A DNA stretch of 64,000 nt from Struthio camelus (taxonomy: Eukaryota; Chordata; Aves; Struthioniformes; Struthionidae): NCBI RefSeq assembly GCF_040807025.1, contig NC_090953.1:805501-869500 (forward strand), written 5' to 3'. This document shows, piece by piece, positions 24,801-36,800 of the stretch (positions are counted from its first letter, which is position 1; each line of letters starts with the position of its first letter). The position numbers were made by a program, and so were the translations under genes. The notes under the pieces were generated by a model that saw nothing but the letters and a program-made list of their open reading frames with translations, was not told the DNA's origin and made no database searches.

Positions 24801-27800
24801 ACCATCTCGATTTCAAAATTGTGGTGGAGCCAAAAGATTCCTCATCCTTTACGGTTATCCTGGTGGCGTCGTCTAGGCAGGAGAAGGCTGCGTGGACCAG
24901 CGACATCAGCCAGGTAGGACGGCCGGAGCGAAGCGCCGCGCGGCCGGCGGGCGTCGCGGCCCCGGGGGGTGAGCAGCTGCTGTGCGATTTCTCACGCCTC
25001 TGGAAACCAGAGCAGGGGTCTGTCCTGTCCGAGCTCTGTACGTGCATGTACGATGTACAAAAGACGCAAGCGGTCACCTGCACGCAGAGTGGGTCTAAAC
25101 TGCCGCCAGGCTGGGGTGAGCAAGCAGCAGAGCAGGAGGGAGCGGGGCAGCGCTCCTGCCCGCAGGCCTGGCGCGCCGGGGCTCCGCTAAGGGCTCTGCT
25201 AAGGGCTCTCCAGCAGCACAGGCTTGGAGGAAAGTTCAGGTAGGGCAGGGAAGGATGAGAGCAGATTTCTGGGAGCTCTCGTGATGCCTTTGCGTCTGTC
25301 AACGTGCATTTAGCCTGAGCCCGGATCTGTAGCAGAAGAGCTGGGAGAGCATGCAGCGCCGGGTGACGATTTCAGCAGGAAATGGGGACAGAAGAGCGAT
25401 TACGGAAGTTCCTTCTATTTTCATGCAGAAATGTTTGCCGTTCCCAGCGGCGCACTTGCAGCCTCGGTCGCCTGCCGGACGGGCAGGGGCGGATGCCGTT
25501 GGCAGGGACGTTGTCTGGATAAGAGCAGGCTCTGCTATGCAGTCGCCAGCCCCTGTAGCCCTGAGCTGGGGCCGGTGGCACCCGGTCGCTGCCCGGAGGA
25601 ACGGGCCCGTCCTCCGTGCAGTTTGCTTTCCCCCATCATCCCCACCCCTTGTGTTTCCAGTGCGTGGATAACATTCGCTGCAACGGCCTCATGATGAACG
25701 CCTTCGAGGAGAACTCCAAGGTCACCGTTCCCCAGATGATCAAGTAAGCGCCTTCCGCCCTGGTGCGCCGGGTGGGCTCTGCGTCGCCCGCTGGGCTTTC
25801 CCCTGCCCCAGTCTAGCGCAACTCCCACGGGAGCCGCATACCCAAACGCTGCTCAAACCGCTGCCTCTGCCTCCGTTTCGAAGCCGTGGGAGGGTGCCGC
25901 GTAGGCGGCGGCGGGCTAAGCCCCTTCCGTGCAATCCTGCTTGCAGCGGGACCGTTAATCAACGACCACCGTAGAGCTGTCGTGAGAACTGGCGCCGGGC
26001 GAGGCTGAACCGGCGTTACTGCGCTGCGATGCAGCGTGCGTTTGGCGGGTCTTTCTGCGCGCTTGGCCTGTGGTTCTGGGCGCAGTGATTAGAGGCGCTA
26101 ATTAGCTGGGCCTGGCTCTGGGAGCGGACGTTTATGCGAGGACATTTGTGCTGGGAGAGGTGGGAGGAGGGAAGTGCAAGGGGCTGGTTCCCAAGGACGG
26201 GGAAAAGCCTCTTTGTCCATGGGTGTCCCCGGGAGCCGGGGGCAGTGGGAAGCAGTCTGTCACTTCACGTTTTTTTGCACAAACACCTGCCTGTTGAGCA
26301 TCGGGGAGTATCTCTACCCATTTTGGGGCGCTGGTTTCCTAGCTTTCCCTGGAAGTATTCCCGCCCGTGCTTTATGTAGGGGCACCTCCATAGGAACGAG
26401 ACTCCTTCAATACTGAGGAGCCTCTACCTGTTCTCCGAGGTCCCCGCACATGTTTCAGGGGAAGCTGCTCGTGCTGAGCAGCTCTTGGTTTCGTTCCAGG
26501 CTGGGACCACAGGCATCTTGTTTCTCTGCAGGTCTGATGCCAGCTTGTATTGTGATGATGTTGACATTAGGTTCAGTAAAACGATGAATTCCTGCAAGGT
26601 CCTCCAGATCCGCTATGCAAGCGTGGAACGGCTCTTGGAGAGGCTGACGGACCTGAGGTTCCTGAGCATTGACTTTCTGAACACGTTTCTGCATTCCTAC
26701 CGCGTGTTCACCACCGCCCTGGTCGTCCTGGACAAGCTCATCACGATCTACAAGAAGCCGATCAGTGCCATCCCCGCACGGTGAGGCCGCGCCGCGTCTC
26801 GGCCCTGCCGGGGCCGCCGCTGCCCTGCAGCGCGCCCGCGGCAGCGACGCTTCCCGCCCGCGAGCTGTTTGCGGGCTTTAGGGTGGGGTGAGAGCTGCTG
26901 CGCTGCTCTCCAGCTCCGCGCTCTGTCCCGAGGCGGACTCAAGCTTTTCCCGTGCCGGCCCGGGCCCTGGTGCCACCGCAGGTTGCTGCCCCCAGCCCCG
27001 CTGAGCTGCGGTCCTAGCAAAGACCGAAGCGGCTGAACCGCTGGACTAGACTAGATGATCTCCAGAGGTCCCTTCCAACCTAAAGCATTCTGTAACCCTC
27101 TGCTCGTGCCCGTCTCCCCCTCCTTGGCGGTGGGAACGGGGCGGCGGAGGCTCGTTCCGGCGGCGCGGCGCCCCGGGACGGGCTCCCCTGTGCCTCGCCG
27201 GAGAGGCGTGGGGTGCCCTGGAGAGCCGGAGCCGCTGGAGCAGCTGTCCGGGGCTGACGCCTGCGTGAGCGGGTCTCTGCCATCCGTGCTGCGGAGCAGA
27301 TGACGATTCACCCGTTTCTGTCTTCCAATCGAGGTCCCTGGAGCTCCTGTTTGCAAACAGCCAGAACAGCAAGCTGCTCTACGGCGAGCCGCCCAAGTCC
27401 CCGAGGGCGAACCGCAAGTTCTCGTCTCCTCCTCCCCTCTCCATCACCAAGTCCTCCTCCCCCAGCAGGAGGAGGAAGCTCTCCCTGAACATCCCCATCA
27501 TCACCGGGGGGAAGGCTCTGGATCTAGCTGCCCTGAGTTGCTCCTCCAACGGCTATGCAAGCATGTACTCTTCCATGGCGCCGTTTAGTAAGACCACTCT
27601 GGATATAAACAAACTGTATGTGTCCAGTAGCTACCCCAACAAAATCACGGATGAAGGAGAAACGGCCTCAGACAAACCGGAGGAATCGCTGCTGAACAAG
27701 CAAAGTAGGTCACTGCGGGTTTGGGGCGGCGGGGAGCATCCTACCCGGGCAGCGGGAGGGACGCGGTGGGTTTTCGGCTGGGGCGCCTCCGAAGGAGCCC

Positions 27801-30800
27801 GAGCCCAGCTCAGAAAGTGGCACCTGGTAAAACGCCGTGGAGGAAAAAGGGGTTTCGCCTGCCGGGCACCCCCTCCGTTTTCAGCCCTGGCGGCGGCCGG
27901 GACGGCGGCTGCGCTCTCCCAGCCGCGGTGCCGGGCCGGCTCGCCGGAGGGGCCCCGGCTTGGCTCCGGGGGGTTGGCACGGGGCTGCCGCAGGGCGCGA
28001 GGGCTGCGGCAGTCCCGGCCCCGGCCCGGGTCTGCCCTTCGCCACGACCAGGCTGCCGCCGACGGCGGGGGCGACCCGGCAGAGCTGCAGAGCCCCCGCG
28101 GAGGACGGCGCCGGCGGGCGGCCGCGTTGCCCGGGATCCCTGGGAATCCCGTGACAAGGGGTGTCTGCCCGGCCGGCCCAAACGTCCCCACTTGCGTCCG
28201 TCCTGCTGCCGGCTGGCCTGGGGCGCTCCGCGCGGCCGCCGGGCCTATGCAACGCCGGAGCGAGGCCGCAGGTGCCGCTCTCCGCCGCTAGCCGTTTCCA
28301 GGCTGCAGCGAGACCAGGAAAGCGCTGCAGCCTCCCCGCCGTCCCGGGCCCCGGCGTTTGCCTGCAGGCCTTCTGCTGCCGTGCTGCAGGTCCACCCGAG
28401 TGCCTCCCGCGCCCCCGTCGAGCCTCTAGGAGAGCGACGACCCGGTCTGGGAGGGAGCCCGGCGCAGGGCAGGGGACGGAGACGCTGGGGGCGTTGGGGC
28501 GCGTGCCGCAGCCGTGCTGCGGGTTCCTTTCCCAGCGGCCACGCGCCGCCGGCGGGGCAGTCCTTGCCACTGCCGCCGGGCCTGGAGGCGCCCGCTTCCC
28601 GCGGGTAAGGCGGTACCTGAACGCTGAGTAGGTGACAGCAATTAAAAAAAAATAATAATAATAATTGCAGGGCCCTGAGGCTTTGTTGCGCTCGATTCTT
28701 GCGTGTCCGGTTGGAGCAAGCTGTGATCCAGCCTTCAGGGAAATCTGGAAGCGCTAAAACGCAGCTCCAAAACGTACGTTTGCAGAGGTGATTTTTAAAT
28801 CGGGTCCTTGCTCCTCCCAGGCTCAGATGTGTCTGTCCGGGAAGAGTCGGACACCGACCCCAACCAGAGTGACGAAGCGGAAGCCGAAACGTCTCCAACA
28901 AAATCTCCGACTACTCCGAAGTCCGTCAAGTGCAAAAATTCATCAGGTGACGAGGGCGCGAGCGCGGCCAGCTGCAGGGTTACTCACGCGGCGGCGCTCC
29001 TGGAGCCTGCCGCTGCAGAGCTGCTGAAGCACGCAGGCTTACAGCCAAAGCAGAAGTGAAAAGGAGCAGGGTTTTGCCCTCTAGTTTTCTTCAAGGGGGT
29101 GGGGAACGAGCACACTCCTTCAGGCCTTTCTTGCAGAGCCGGGCTGCAGTTCCTGCTGGGTCTTGGTACTCGCAGAGCTGCGAGGCAGAGCCGGCATCGA
29201 GCCCCCGTTTCCCCGCTGGCTGCTCCCCTGTAGCTGTCGTTTAGTTTCTATTAAAGTTGTGCTGGACACAATCTTAGGGGGTCGCGGTGTCCGGGGCTGC
29301 GCGTCTCTTCTGTCGAAACCCGGGCTGGGTGATGTCGGGTCTCCGTGCGGAGCAGCTCTGCTCCGTGCCCGGAGCTGCTCCTCGGCGCCTGGCGTTTCCG
29401 CGAGCCGGCTTCCTGCGGTGCCCTGGCTTGGATGGAGAGGGGGCGCCGGGGATGGGGGGATCCCGCGGCTGCCCCGGGTGATGCCCGCTTTTTGCCTCTG
29501 CCAGATTTCTCCTTGTTTTCCTACAACAACGGAGTCGTCATGACGTCCTGCCGAGAGCTCGACAGCAACCGCAGCGCCCTGTCCGCCGCCTCCGCCTTCG
29601 CCATCGCGACAGCCGGCGCCAACGAGGGCACCCCCACCAAGGAGAAGTACCGGCGCATGTCCCTCGCCAGCGCAGGTAACGCTGCCGGGCCCCGGCCGCC
29701 GCCGCTTGGCCTCTCCAAAGAGGGAAAACGCGAGCTGAACTGCGCTGGGACGGGTTTTAGGAAGCGCCCGTTTCCCCGCCATTGGGCAGCTCCTTCCCTC
29801 CAAGCCGGCGTCCGGGATCGTGGGCAGCGCTGGCGCGCTCGAGCGCCGCTAGAGCGCAGCGGAGGGGAGCCGGGAGCGAGCAGGCTCCGAGCACGGCTCC
29901 CGCCCTCCGGCCGCGTCCCCCAGGGGCACGGGAGCCGGGGGGCTCTCGGCGCCGTTCGCCCCCCTGGTGCCCCGCTGCCTCTGCCCGCGCTTGCACGCGA
30001 GGGGCCTTTTCGGGGTCCTTAGAAAAGCTGGGGTTTCTTCTTCTAGCAGCCCTGTTAACGTCCTTAAGCGATTCCTGCAAGAGCGCTAGCCGTGCTATGT
30101 GACCTGTGATAATTTCAGGCTTTCCGACTGACCAGCGCAACGGAGACAAGGAGTTCGTGATACGGAGAGCGGCGACCAACAGGGTCCTCAACGTGCTGCG
30201 GCACTGGGTCTCCAAGCACTCGCAGGTGCGCCGCGGGAGCCGGCCCCGCTCGCGCGGCAGCGTCCCCTCGGCCACCGGCCTCTCCTGCCGGTGTGGATTT
30301 GGCCGAGCTCTTTGTGGCTCCGCGAGGCTCCCGCTGGAAAGACAATGTGGCGCTTGCTTTAATTAAGCAAAGGGGCGGACGTGGGGAGGAGACGAGAGCT
30401 GCTAAGCCGGGCAGCTGGGATCCCCTCGTGCGCAAAGCAGAAAACTGGGTGATTTGAATGCAACATTCACACGCCTGGCGTGCAGACCAGGACGCCTGGG
30501 CTCCACAGCCACTGCTGCAGCTGTGTACAAAGACGTAGGGCTGCGCTAGCAGTGGACTGTTCGGCTTTTATTTCTTTTAGGAGGTTTACAAATGAGGTCA
30601 GGGTTAGATAACCGGCTTTGCTTACTGCCCGTGTTCCCTCTCTGCTGTCGGTTTCCTGGGTTGGGGGCGGCAGAAGCCGGGCTACTTGTTAGTGAAAGTG
30701 CCCCCACGCTTCTCTCGGTCCGGGTGATGCAAATGCAAAAATACAAAGTGAGCGCGGTGCCCGGCTCGTCGCCTGCCCCGCCGAGCGTCCGCGGAGGCAC

Positions 30801-33800
30801 TCGCAGCCGGGGGCGAACGGGGGGACGCGCGGCCTCTCCCGGCCCGTCCGCTCCGTCCGGGAGCGCGAACAGGGCGATCGGTCGTGTCCGGGCTGCAAAC
30901 AGGCAGTGAGCGGAGCTGCTAGTAATGCACGGTAATGTGAGCAGAACTGATTGAAATTGTAACTGTGCCTGTTTTGGCAGGACTTCGAAACCAACGAAGA
31001 GCTGAAGTTCAGGGTGATTAGCTTCCTGGAAGAAGTTATTCACGATCCCGAGCTCCTAACCCAGGAGAGGAAAGCAGCAGCCAATATTATAAGGTAAAGG
31101 GCTATTGGTGCAAACGTGCTTTTCCTGGGCTGCGTCCCAGGCTCTCGGCTGCTGCTGGCTCTCGCCCAGGAGGCATGAAATCCCTGTGGCGAGTTTTGCC
31201 AGCCATTGGGGGCTGTGATTCGGGAAGCAGGTGCCTGCAAAGGGGCGCAGCTCTCCTCTCGCGGCACCGTGGCTCCCCAGGCCTTTTCCGGCTGCGGTGA
31301 CGCGGCGCGGCCGCTGCAGCCCGCTGCAGGCTCTTCCCTGTCTGCAGCCAGTGACGGGAAGAGGCCTGTCGGTTCGGGCCCGGCCGGCCGGCAGCAGGTA
31401 GCGGCCGCGGCTCCATGTGGCCTCCAGACCGGCTGCACTTTGCGCCCGGTTTCTCACGTGCCTGCAGCCCGTTTATTGAAGTGGTACGCTCGGGCGGGCG
31501 GGCATCCACCCGCAGACCGGGGGCTGCCGTGCTCTGTACCCGAGGCGGAAATCTGTGCCGGGCCATGCCGCCCACGCTCGTGACTGCGCTCAGCCGCTCG
31601 TGCAGCGCATAGCGCATTGGAGGCGCGCGTGTGTGCGCCCTCTGAGCCCGCGGGCGCTCGCCCCTCGCCGCGGCGTCGGCGCAGACCTGCCTTGCTGCAG
31701 GGGTGGCACGCGCGGGGCCAGCTGCGGCCTCCGTTCAGCTTATTTCTTTTTCTTTCTCCTTAAAAGTGCAAATCTGACTTAACAGTGTTTCTTCCACGCT
31801 CTGAGCGCTTGGTCCGCGAAGAAAGCCTCAAGACGCTGCCGGCCCGTCTGATCCATGCAAATCTCTTGCTTTCCCAGCTAAAGCAACTCTGTGTTTTTGT
31901 GCCGTAGGACTCTGACGCAAGAGGATCCGGGAGACAACCAGATAACCCTGGAGGAGGTAGTGCAGATGGTAAATGCTCCTTCCCTGTATCGCTTCTGCAT
32001 CGCAGGTGCTTGTGGTGGTGGTGGGGGGAATAACGGAGCCTCCGCGGGGTGCTGCGGCGGGACGGCTGCTGCAGCCCCGTGCCCCTGCTCCGCCGCGGGA
32101 GTCCCCCTCCCGTGCCCCTCCGCTGCCCTGCGGCCTGTCGCCCGTTGCTGAGGCGGCCGAGCCGGGGCGAGCTGTCCGGGCAGAGCAGCGTTGGAAGCCC
32201 GTGGCGGGGCCGCGCCGGGCGAAAGGCGCTGCGACGGCGGGGCCGGCCGCGCCGGGCGGGTGGCAAGCGGTCTGCCGGCACGAGCGGGTCCGGCTGGCCA
32301 GGCGGCTCCGTCGCTGCACGCCGCCGGGGCCGCTGCCGCCACCGTTCCCGGGACGCGGAAAGGCGCTGCGTTTCCCCCGGGCGCGAGCCGGGGGGCCGGC
32401 GGTGTCCGCTGCGTCCCAGGTCCTGAGCCGCTGCGTGCGTGCTGCCGCCGCACAGTGAGAAACGCGAGCCCGGCGGGCTTCGGCGCGCCGAACCGCAGGC
32501 GCTCCCGCGGCGGGCAGAGCCTGGGGGACGCGCAGCTGCTCCGGCCGGCCGGGGGGCTCCGGCACTGCCCACGCTGCGCCAGCCAAGCCCGCTCCCGAGA
32601 AAACGCCAGAGCCGCTTCGGATCGACCCGGGGCGCCCGAAGTACCCGCGGTTCTGCCTTTTAAGGTCCCTCATTTTTTCTGCCTGTAATCACCGGCTCTG
32701 GAAACGTCCTCTGGGGAGCAGAGCAGAGGCGAAGGCAGAGGGGCGCAGTCCGTTTTTGGTAAAAACGGCGAGGGAGGGAAGCGCCCTGCCGGCGGAGGGA
32801 GCCCTGGCTGCGGGGAGCTGCACCGGCGGAGGGGCCGACGCTCGCTGCGCTCCCGCTTCCGCAGCAGCCTTGCCCTGGCCGGCGGGGGCGAAGCGGCCCC
32901 TTCGCTCGGGCTGCGCCGGGCGGGCTGCGCCGCCGTGCCCGCGGCAGGCGACGGGGAGCCGCTTCCGAGCTCGCCGCCCCGGCCAGGAAGGGGGCAGCTC
33001 GCCCTGGCATCCCCCCCAGGCGCCCGGCCGCAGCCACGCACGGCCGCCCGCCCCGAAGGAGAAGCTGCAAAGCTGCCCGGCTGCGGGGCAGCGCGGCCCC
33101 GACCCGCCGGAGGTGCAAGGAGGGCGCAGAGCGCCGGGAGCTGCCCGGCTCCGCCGTCGCCCCGTGCGCGCTCGGGCCTTGGCTCCGTCCCGGAGGTGCC
33201 GGCAGCTCCCCTCCGCGCTGCTCCGACCCCCGGCGCGACCCTAGCCAGCTCGCCTGGCCTGGCACGAGCTCACACTGTCCCCGTGCAGCGCTGGCGGCCG
33301 TCCTGGCTGCCACGTCCCCCTCGCAGCCCCCGGAGCGGGGGGGACGCCGCTGCTCGTTTCCAGGCGCGGGGAACGGCTGCAGTCTGCTCTTGGGACCGGC
33401 TCCTGCCGGGGAGACGCCGGATGCGTGCACGTTGCAGCCCAGGGTGCAGCGCCGGCCTGGGGCTGGCACCGGGCTCTCGCCCCAACGCTGCCCCGCGAGC
33501 TGGGTCGTCAGCGAGAGCATGCAGTGCCTGGGCAACGAGCGCGAGCGGCGGGCGGCGAATCCAGCGCCGGGCGGGCTGGAGCCCTCCAGCGAAGGCGTCG
33601 TGGCGGGGATGCCCGAGGCGCTGCAGCCAGGGCAGAAACGGTCCCCGGTGGCTTTGCAGCCCGTGAACGCGTGCGTCTCGTCAGCGCTGCCCGGCACAGA
33701 GGTGCCGTCTCCACCGGGGTCCGCCTGGGCGCTGCTCACCCCGCCGGCGGGTTTAGCACCCGCCTCGCTGCCGGGACGGTGGGCCGGGTGATTTGGCGCG

Positions 33801-36800
33801 CCAGGCGGCTGCTCTGCCTGGGATTCCCTGGCGCTTTATCAATTAAACGGCTGCAGAGCCAAAAGGCAGCGGTTACAGCAATCAGCGTGCCTGGGTCTGT
33901 TCCGTAGCTGACACCTAATTGCTTAAATAGAGAAGATTAGTTAATTTTGCGTTTGTGCATGCATGCAGATGATAACGTAATTAAAGCCCCGGGGTCCTCG
34001 GTGCTCTGTGACGTCGCCGGGTCTCAGAGGTGCCGGCTGGGAGCCAGCTCCGGCCCGCGGGGCGCCCGGCGCTGCTGCCCAGGCCCGGCGCGGCGGCTCA
34101 GCCGCCCCAGCGCGTTTGGCTGGGGGGCTCCCGGCGCCGGGCGGGCCGGCGAGAGGTGTCCAGCCCCGTTCGCCTGCGGCCACCCCGTCCCGGCTGCTCC
34201 GCGCTGCAGCAGCAGAGCTGCTACGCTTTGCGGCTTTCTTAGTAGCAGAGATGACTTTGGCTTTATTTTTATGTGTATGAAATGCAAAAAAAAAAGCCTT
34301 ACGATGCTCTTAACTAAACGTTGCCTGCGTCCTTTAGGCTGAGGGAGTCAAGGCCGAACCTTTTGAAAACCACTCAGCCCTGGAAATAGCGGAACAACTG
34401 ACGCTGCTCGACCACCTGGTCTTCAAGAAGATCCCGTACGAGTAAGTGCCGGGCCGCGGGAGCAGGGGCCCCTTTCCGGCCGCACTGCGATGGGCAGAGC
34501 CTCGAGGCCGGTTCGGACGGTCCGGGGACGGCCAGCGCCGGCGGAGCCGTGCGCGCTGCCCTCGCGCCCCTCTTCCCCGGGGCTCGCTCCGCGGAGCGGC
34601 GCCTGCCCGGGGGCATCGGAAACGCCTGCAGAACTGAGCGCTGTCGCTTGCAGGGAGTTTTTCGGGCAAGGCTGGATGAAGCTGGAAAAGAACGAAAGGA
34701 CCCCCTACATCATGAAAAACACAAAACACTTCAACGACGTAAGTAGGGCGGCGGCGGGGGCCAGGGAGAGGCCCGGGGCCGCGGCTTGGGATGCGCCAGC
34801 AGCGCCCCTCGCTGCCCTGAGCGTTGCAGCGCGCTCGCGGGGAGCGCAGCGCCAGGTCTGTGCCAGCAGGCATCGCTGGCGCAGGCACGCTCGCTCCCTC
34901 CTGGAGCTGCTGCTGCCGCAGCGAGGGGAAACGCTTTATGCGAGGGCGGCAGGTAAGTGCCCAGCTGCTGGAAGCGCTATCCCGAAGCGCTCCTCCCACG
35001 TGGACAGCGGCGGTTGTCTTCCCAAAGGTCAGCAACCTGATAGCATCCGAAATCCTGCGGAACGAGGAGATCAACGCCCGCGTGAGCGCCATAGAGAAGT
35101 GGGTGGCGGTGGCGGACATCTGCAGGTGTCTGCACAACTACAACGCGGTGCTGGAGATCACCTCCTCCCTGAACCGCAGCGCGATCTTCCGGCTCAAGAA
35201 AACGTGGCTCAAGGTCTCCAAGCAGGTAGGGTGGCGTGGACGGACCCTGCGCGGCGGAGGCCAGCCGGCGAGCGGCCTGGAAGGCCGGGTGCAAAGGCTG
35301 CGTGCGTGACGCAAGAAACACACCTTGGAAGAACAGTTACCGCCACCTTGGAAGCGGAAAAAGATTCGTGTAGGTCTTTTGCGAGAGGGAGACGGTTTGC
35401 AGATCCTCCAGGCCCTGCGTTGCTGTCAGGTTTATTCGCCCTGAAGGTTGGACGTGCAGTTAGAGAAATCCTTTCTGAAGAGAGATTGTTGCCACGCGCA
35501 TGCACACACACAATATTCTTTAAACTTAGTTTTGGGGCTACTTGGACCAGCAAAATTAATTCATGTGTCAGTTTATTTGGCACAGAAATAGCTCGTATCT
35601 GTGCAGTAGCAGAGCCTAACTGCGAGTGCAGGGGCTGCTGGAACCGCAACGGCTGTGCGGGCTCCTCTCTGAACCTAAAACACTGTTTGTTTGGTGGGTT
35701 TGGGGTTGGTTTGTTTGTTTTTCCTTCTCTCTGCAAAGTGAAAAACCTCTAGATTAAAGCAGGCACTGGGAGATGGAGAAGGTGGGAGGCAGGGGAAGGA
35801 AACGAGTCCAGAGATGATCTTTGTTATGTGTTGGAGGAGGTTAAGTGCTCGCTCAGCTCCTGCGGCCGTCCGGCTCGCGGCCGGGCAGCGTCGGCACCTG
35901 CAGAGGTGTCGGGAGCCGGGCAGGAGGCGTCGGGCGAGTGGTGCCGCGCGCAGGGCGCTCGCCGGCCGGGGGGACGCCGCCGCGGGGCTGGTGTCGCCGG
36001 CGGCCTGGCTGCGAATCGGGAGCTGGAGGAGCAGCGGCCGCGGGCGAAGCAAAGCCCCGGGCTGGGATGGCGTCGGCGCCCTCCCCGGCTGCGGCTCCCT
36101 CCCCGAGGGCCGGCGTCCGGAGCGCGAGCCCGCGGCTCGGGCCTGGCATCGGCTGTGCGAAACGCCCACCCGGGCTGCGGGTACCGGCCAAGCCTGTTGC
36201 TTGTTCATCCGCGCGGGTCGCCCCGCGCCGTCCGGGCGTGTGCAGGGCCCCCGCCGCCCCGCGGGCAGCGCACGGGCGCTCCGGCAGGGCTCCGTCTCCT
36301 TTCGGCTGAGGTGCCAAGGCCGCAGGTCCAGGTAGTCCATCGAATGAGCCGGAAAGCAGCGGTTTGCCGAGGCTGTTGGCTAGTCGGCAGCAACGGAAGA
36401 GGCGCTAGCGCGGAGCCCGGCTGCCCACCTGGTCTCTCCTGCCCGCTGGCTCCCGCCGTGGCGCCGCGAACGCCTCTTTGCGCTGCTGCGGGCACGGGTT
36501 CTTCCTGCGTCAACGGCCCCGGCACCGAGGCCTCGAGATGCTGTGCGGGGGGCGCTGCGCGGGACCCGAAACGCCGGCCGTGCACGCGGGGCGCTGTGCA
36601 GGACCCAAAGTGCCGGCCGTGCACGGGGAGCCGTGTGGGACCCAAAGCGCTGGCCACGCGCGGGGAGCCGTGCGGGACCCAAAGTGCCAGCCGCATGTGG
36701 GGAGCCGTGCGGGACCCGAAGTGCCAGCTATGCATGGGGGAGCCGTGCGGGACCCGAAATGCTGGCTGTGCACGCAGGGCGCCGCATGGGACCCGAAACG

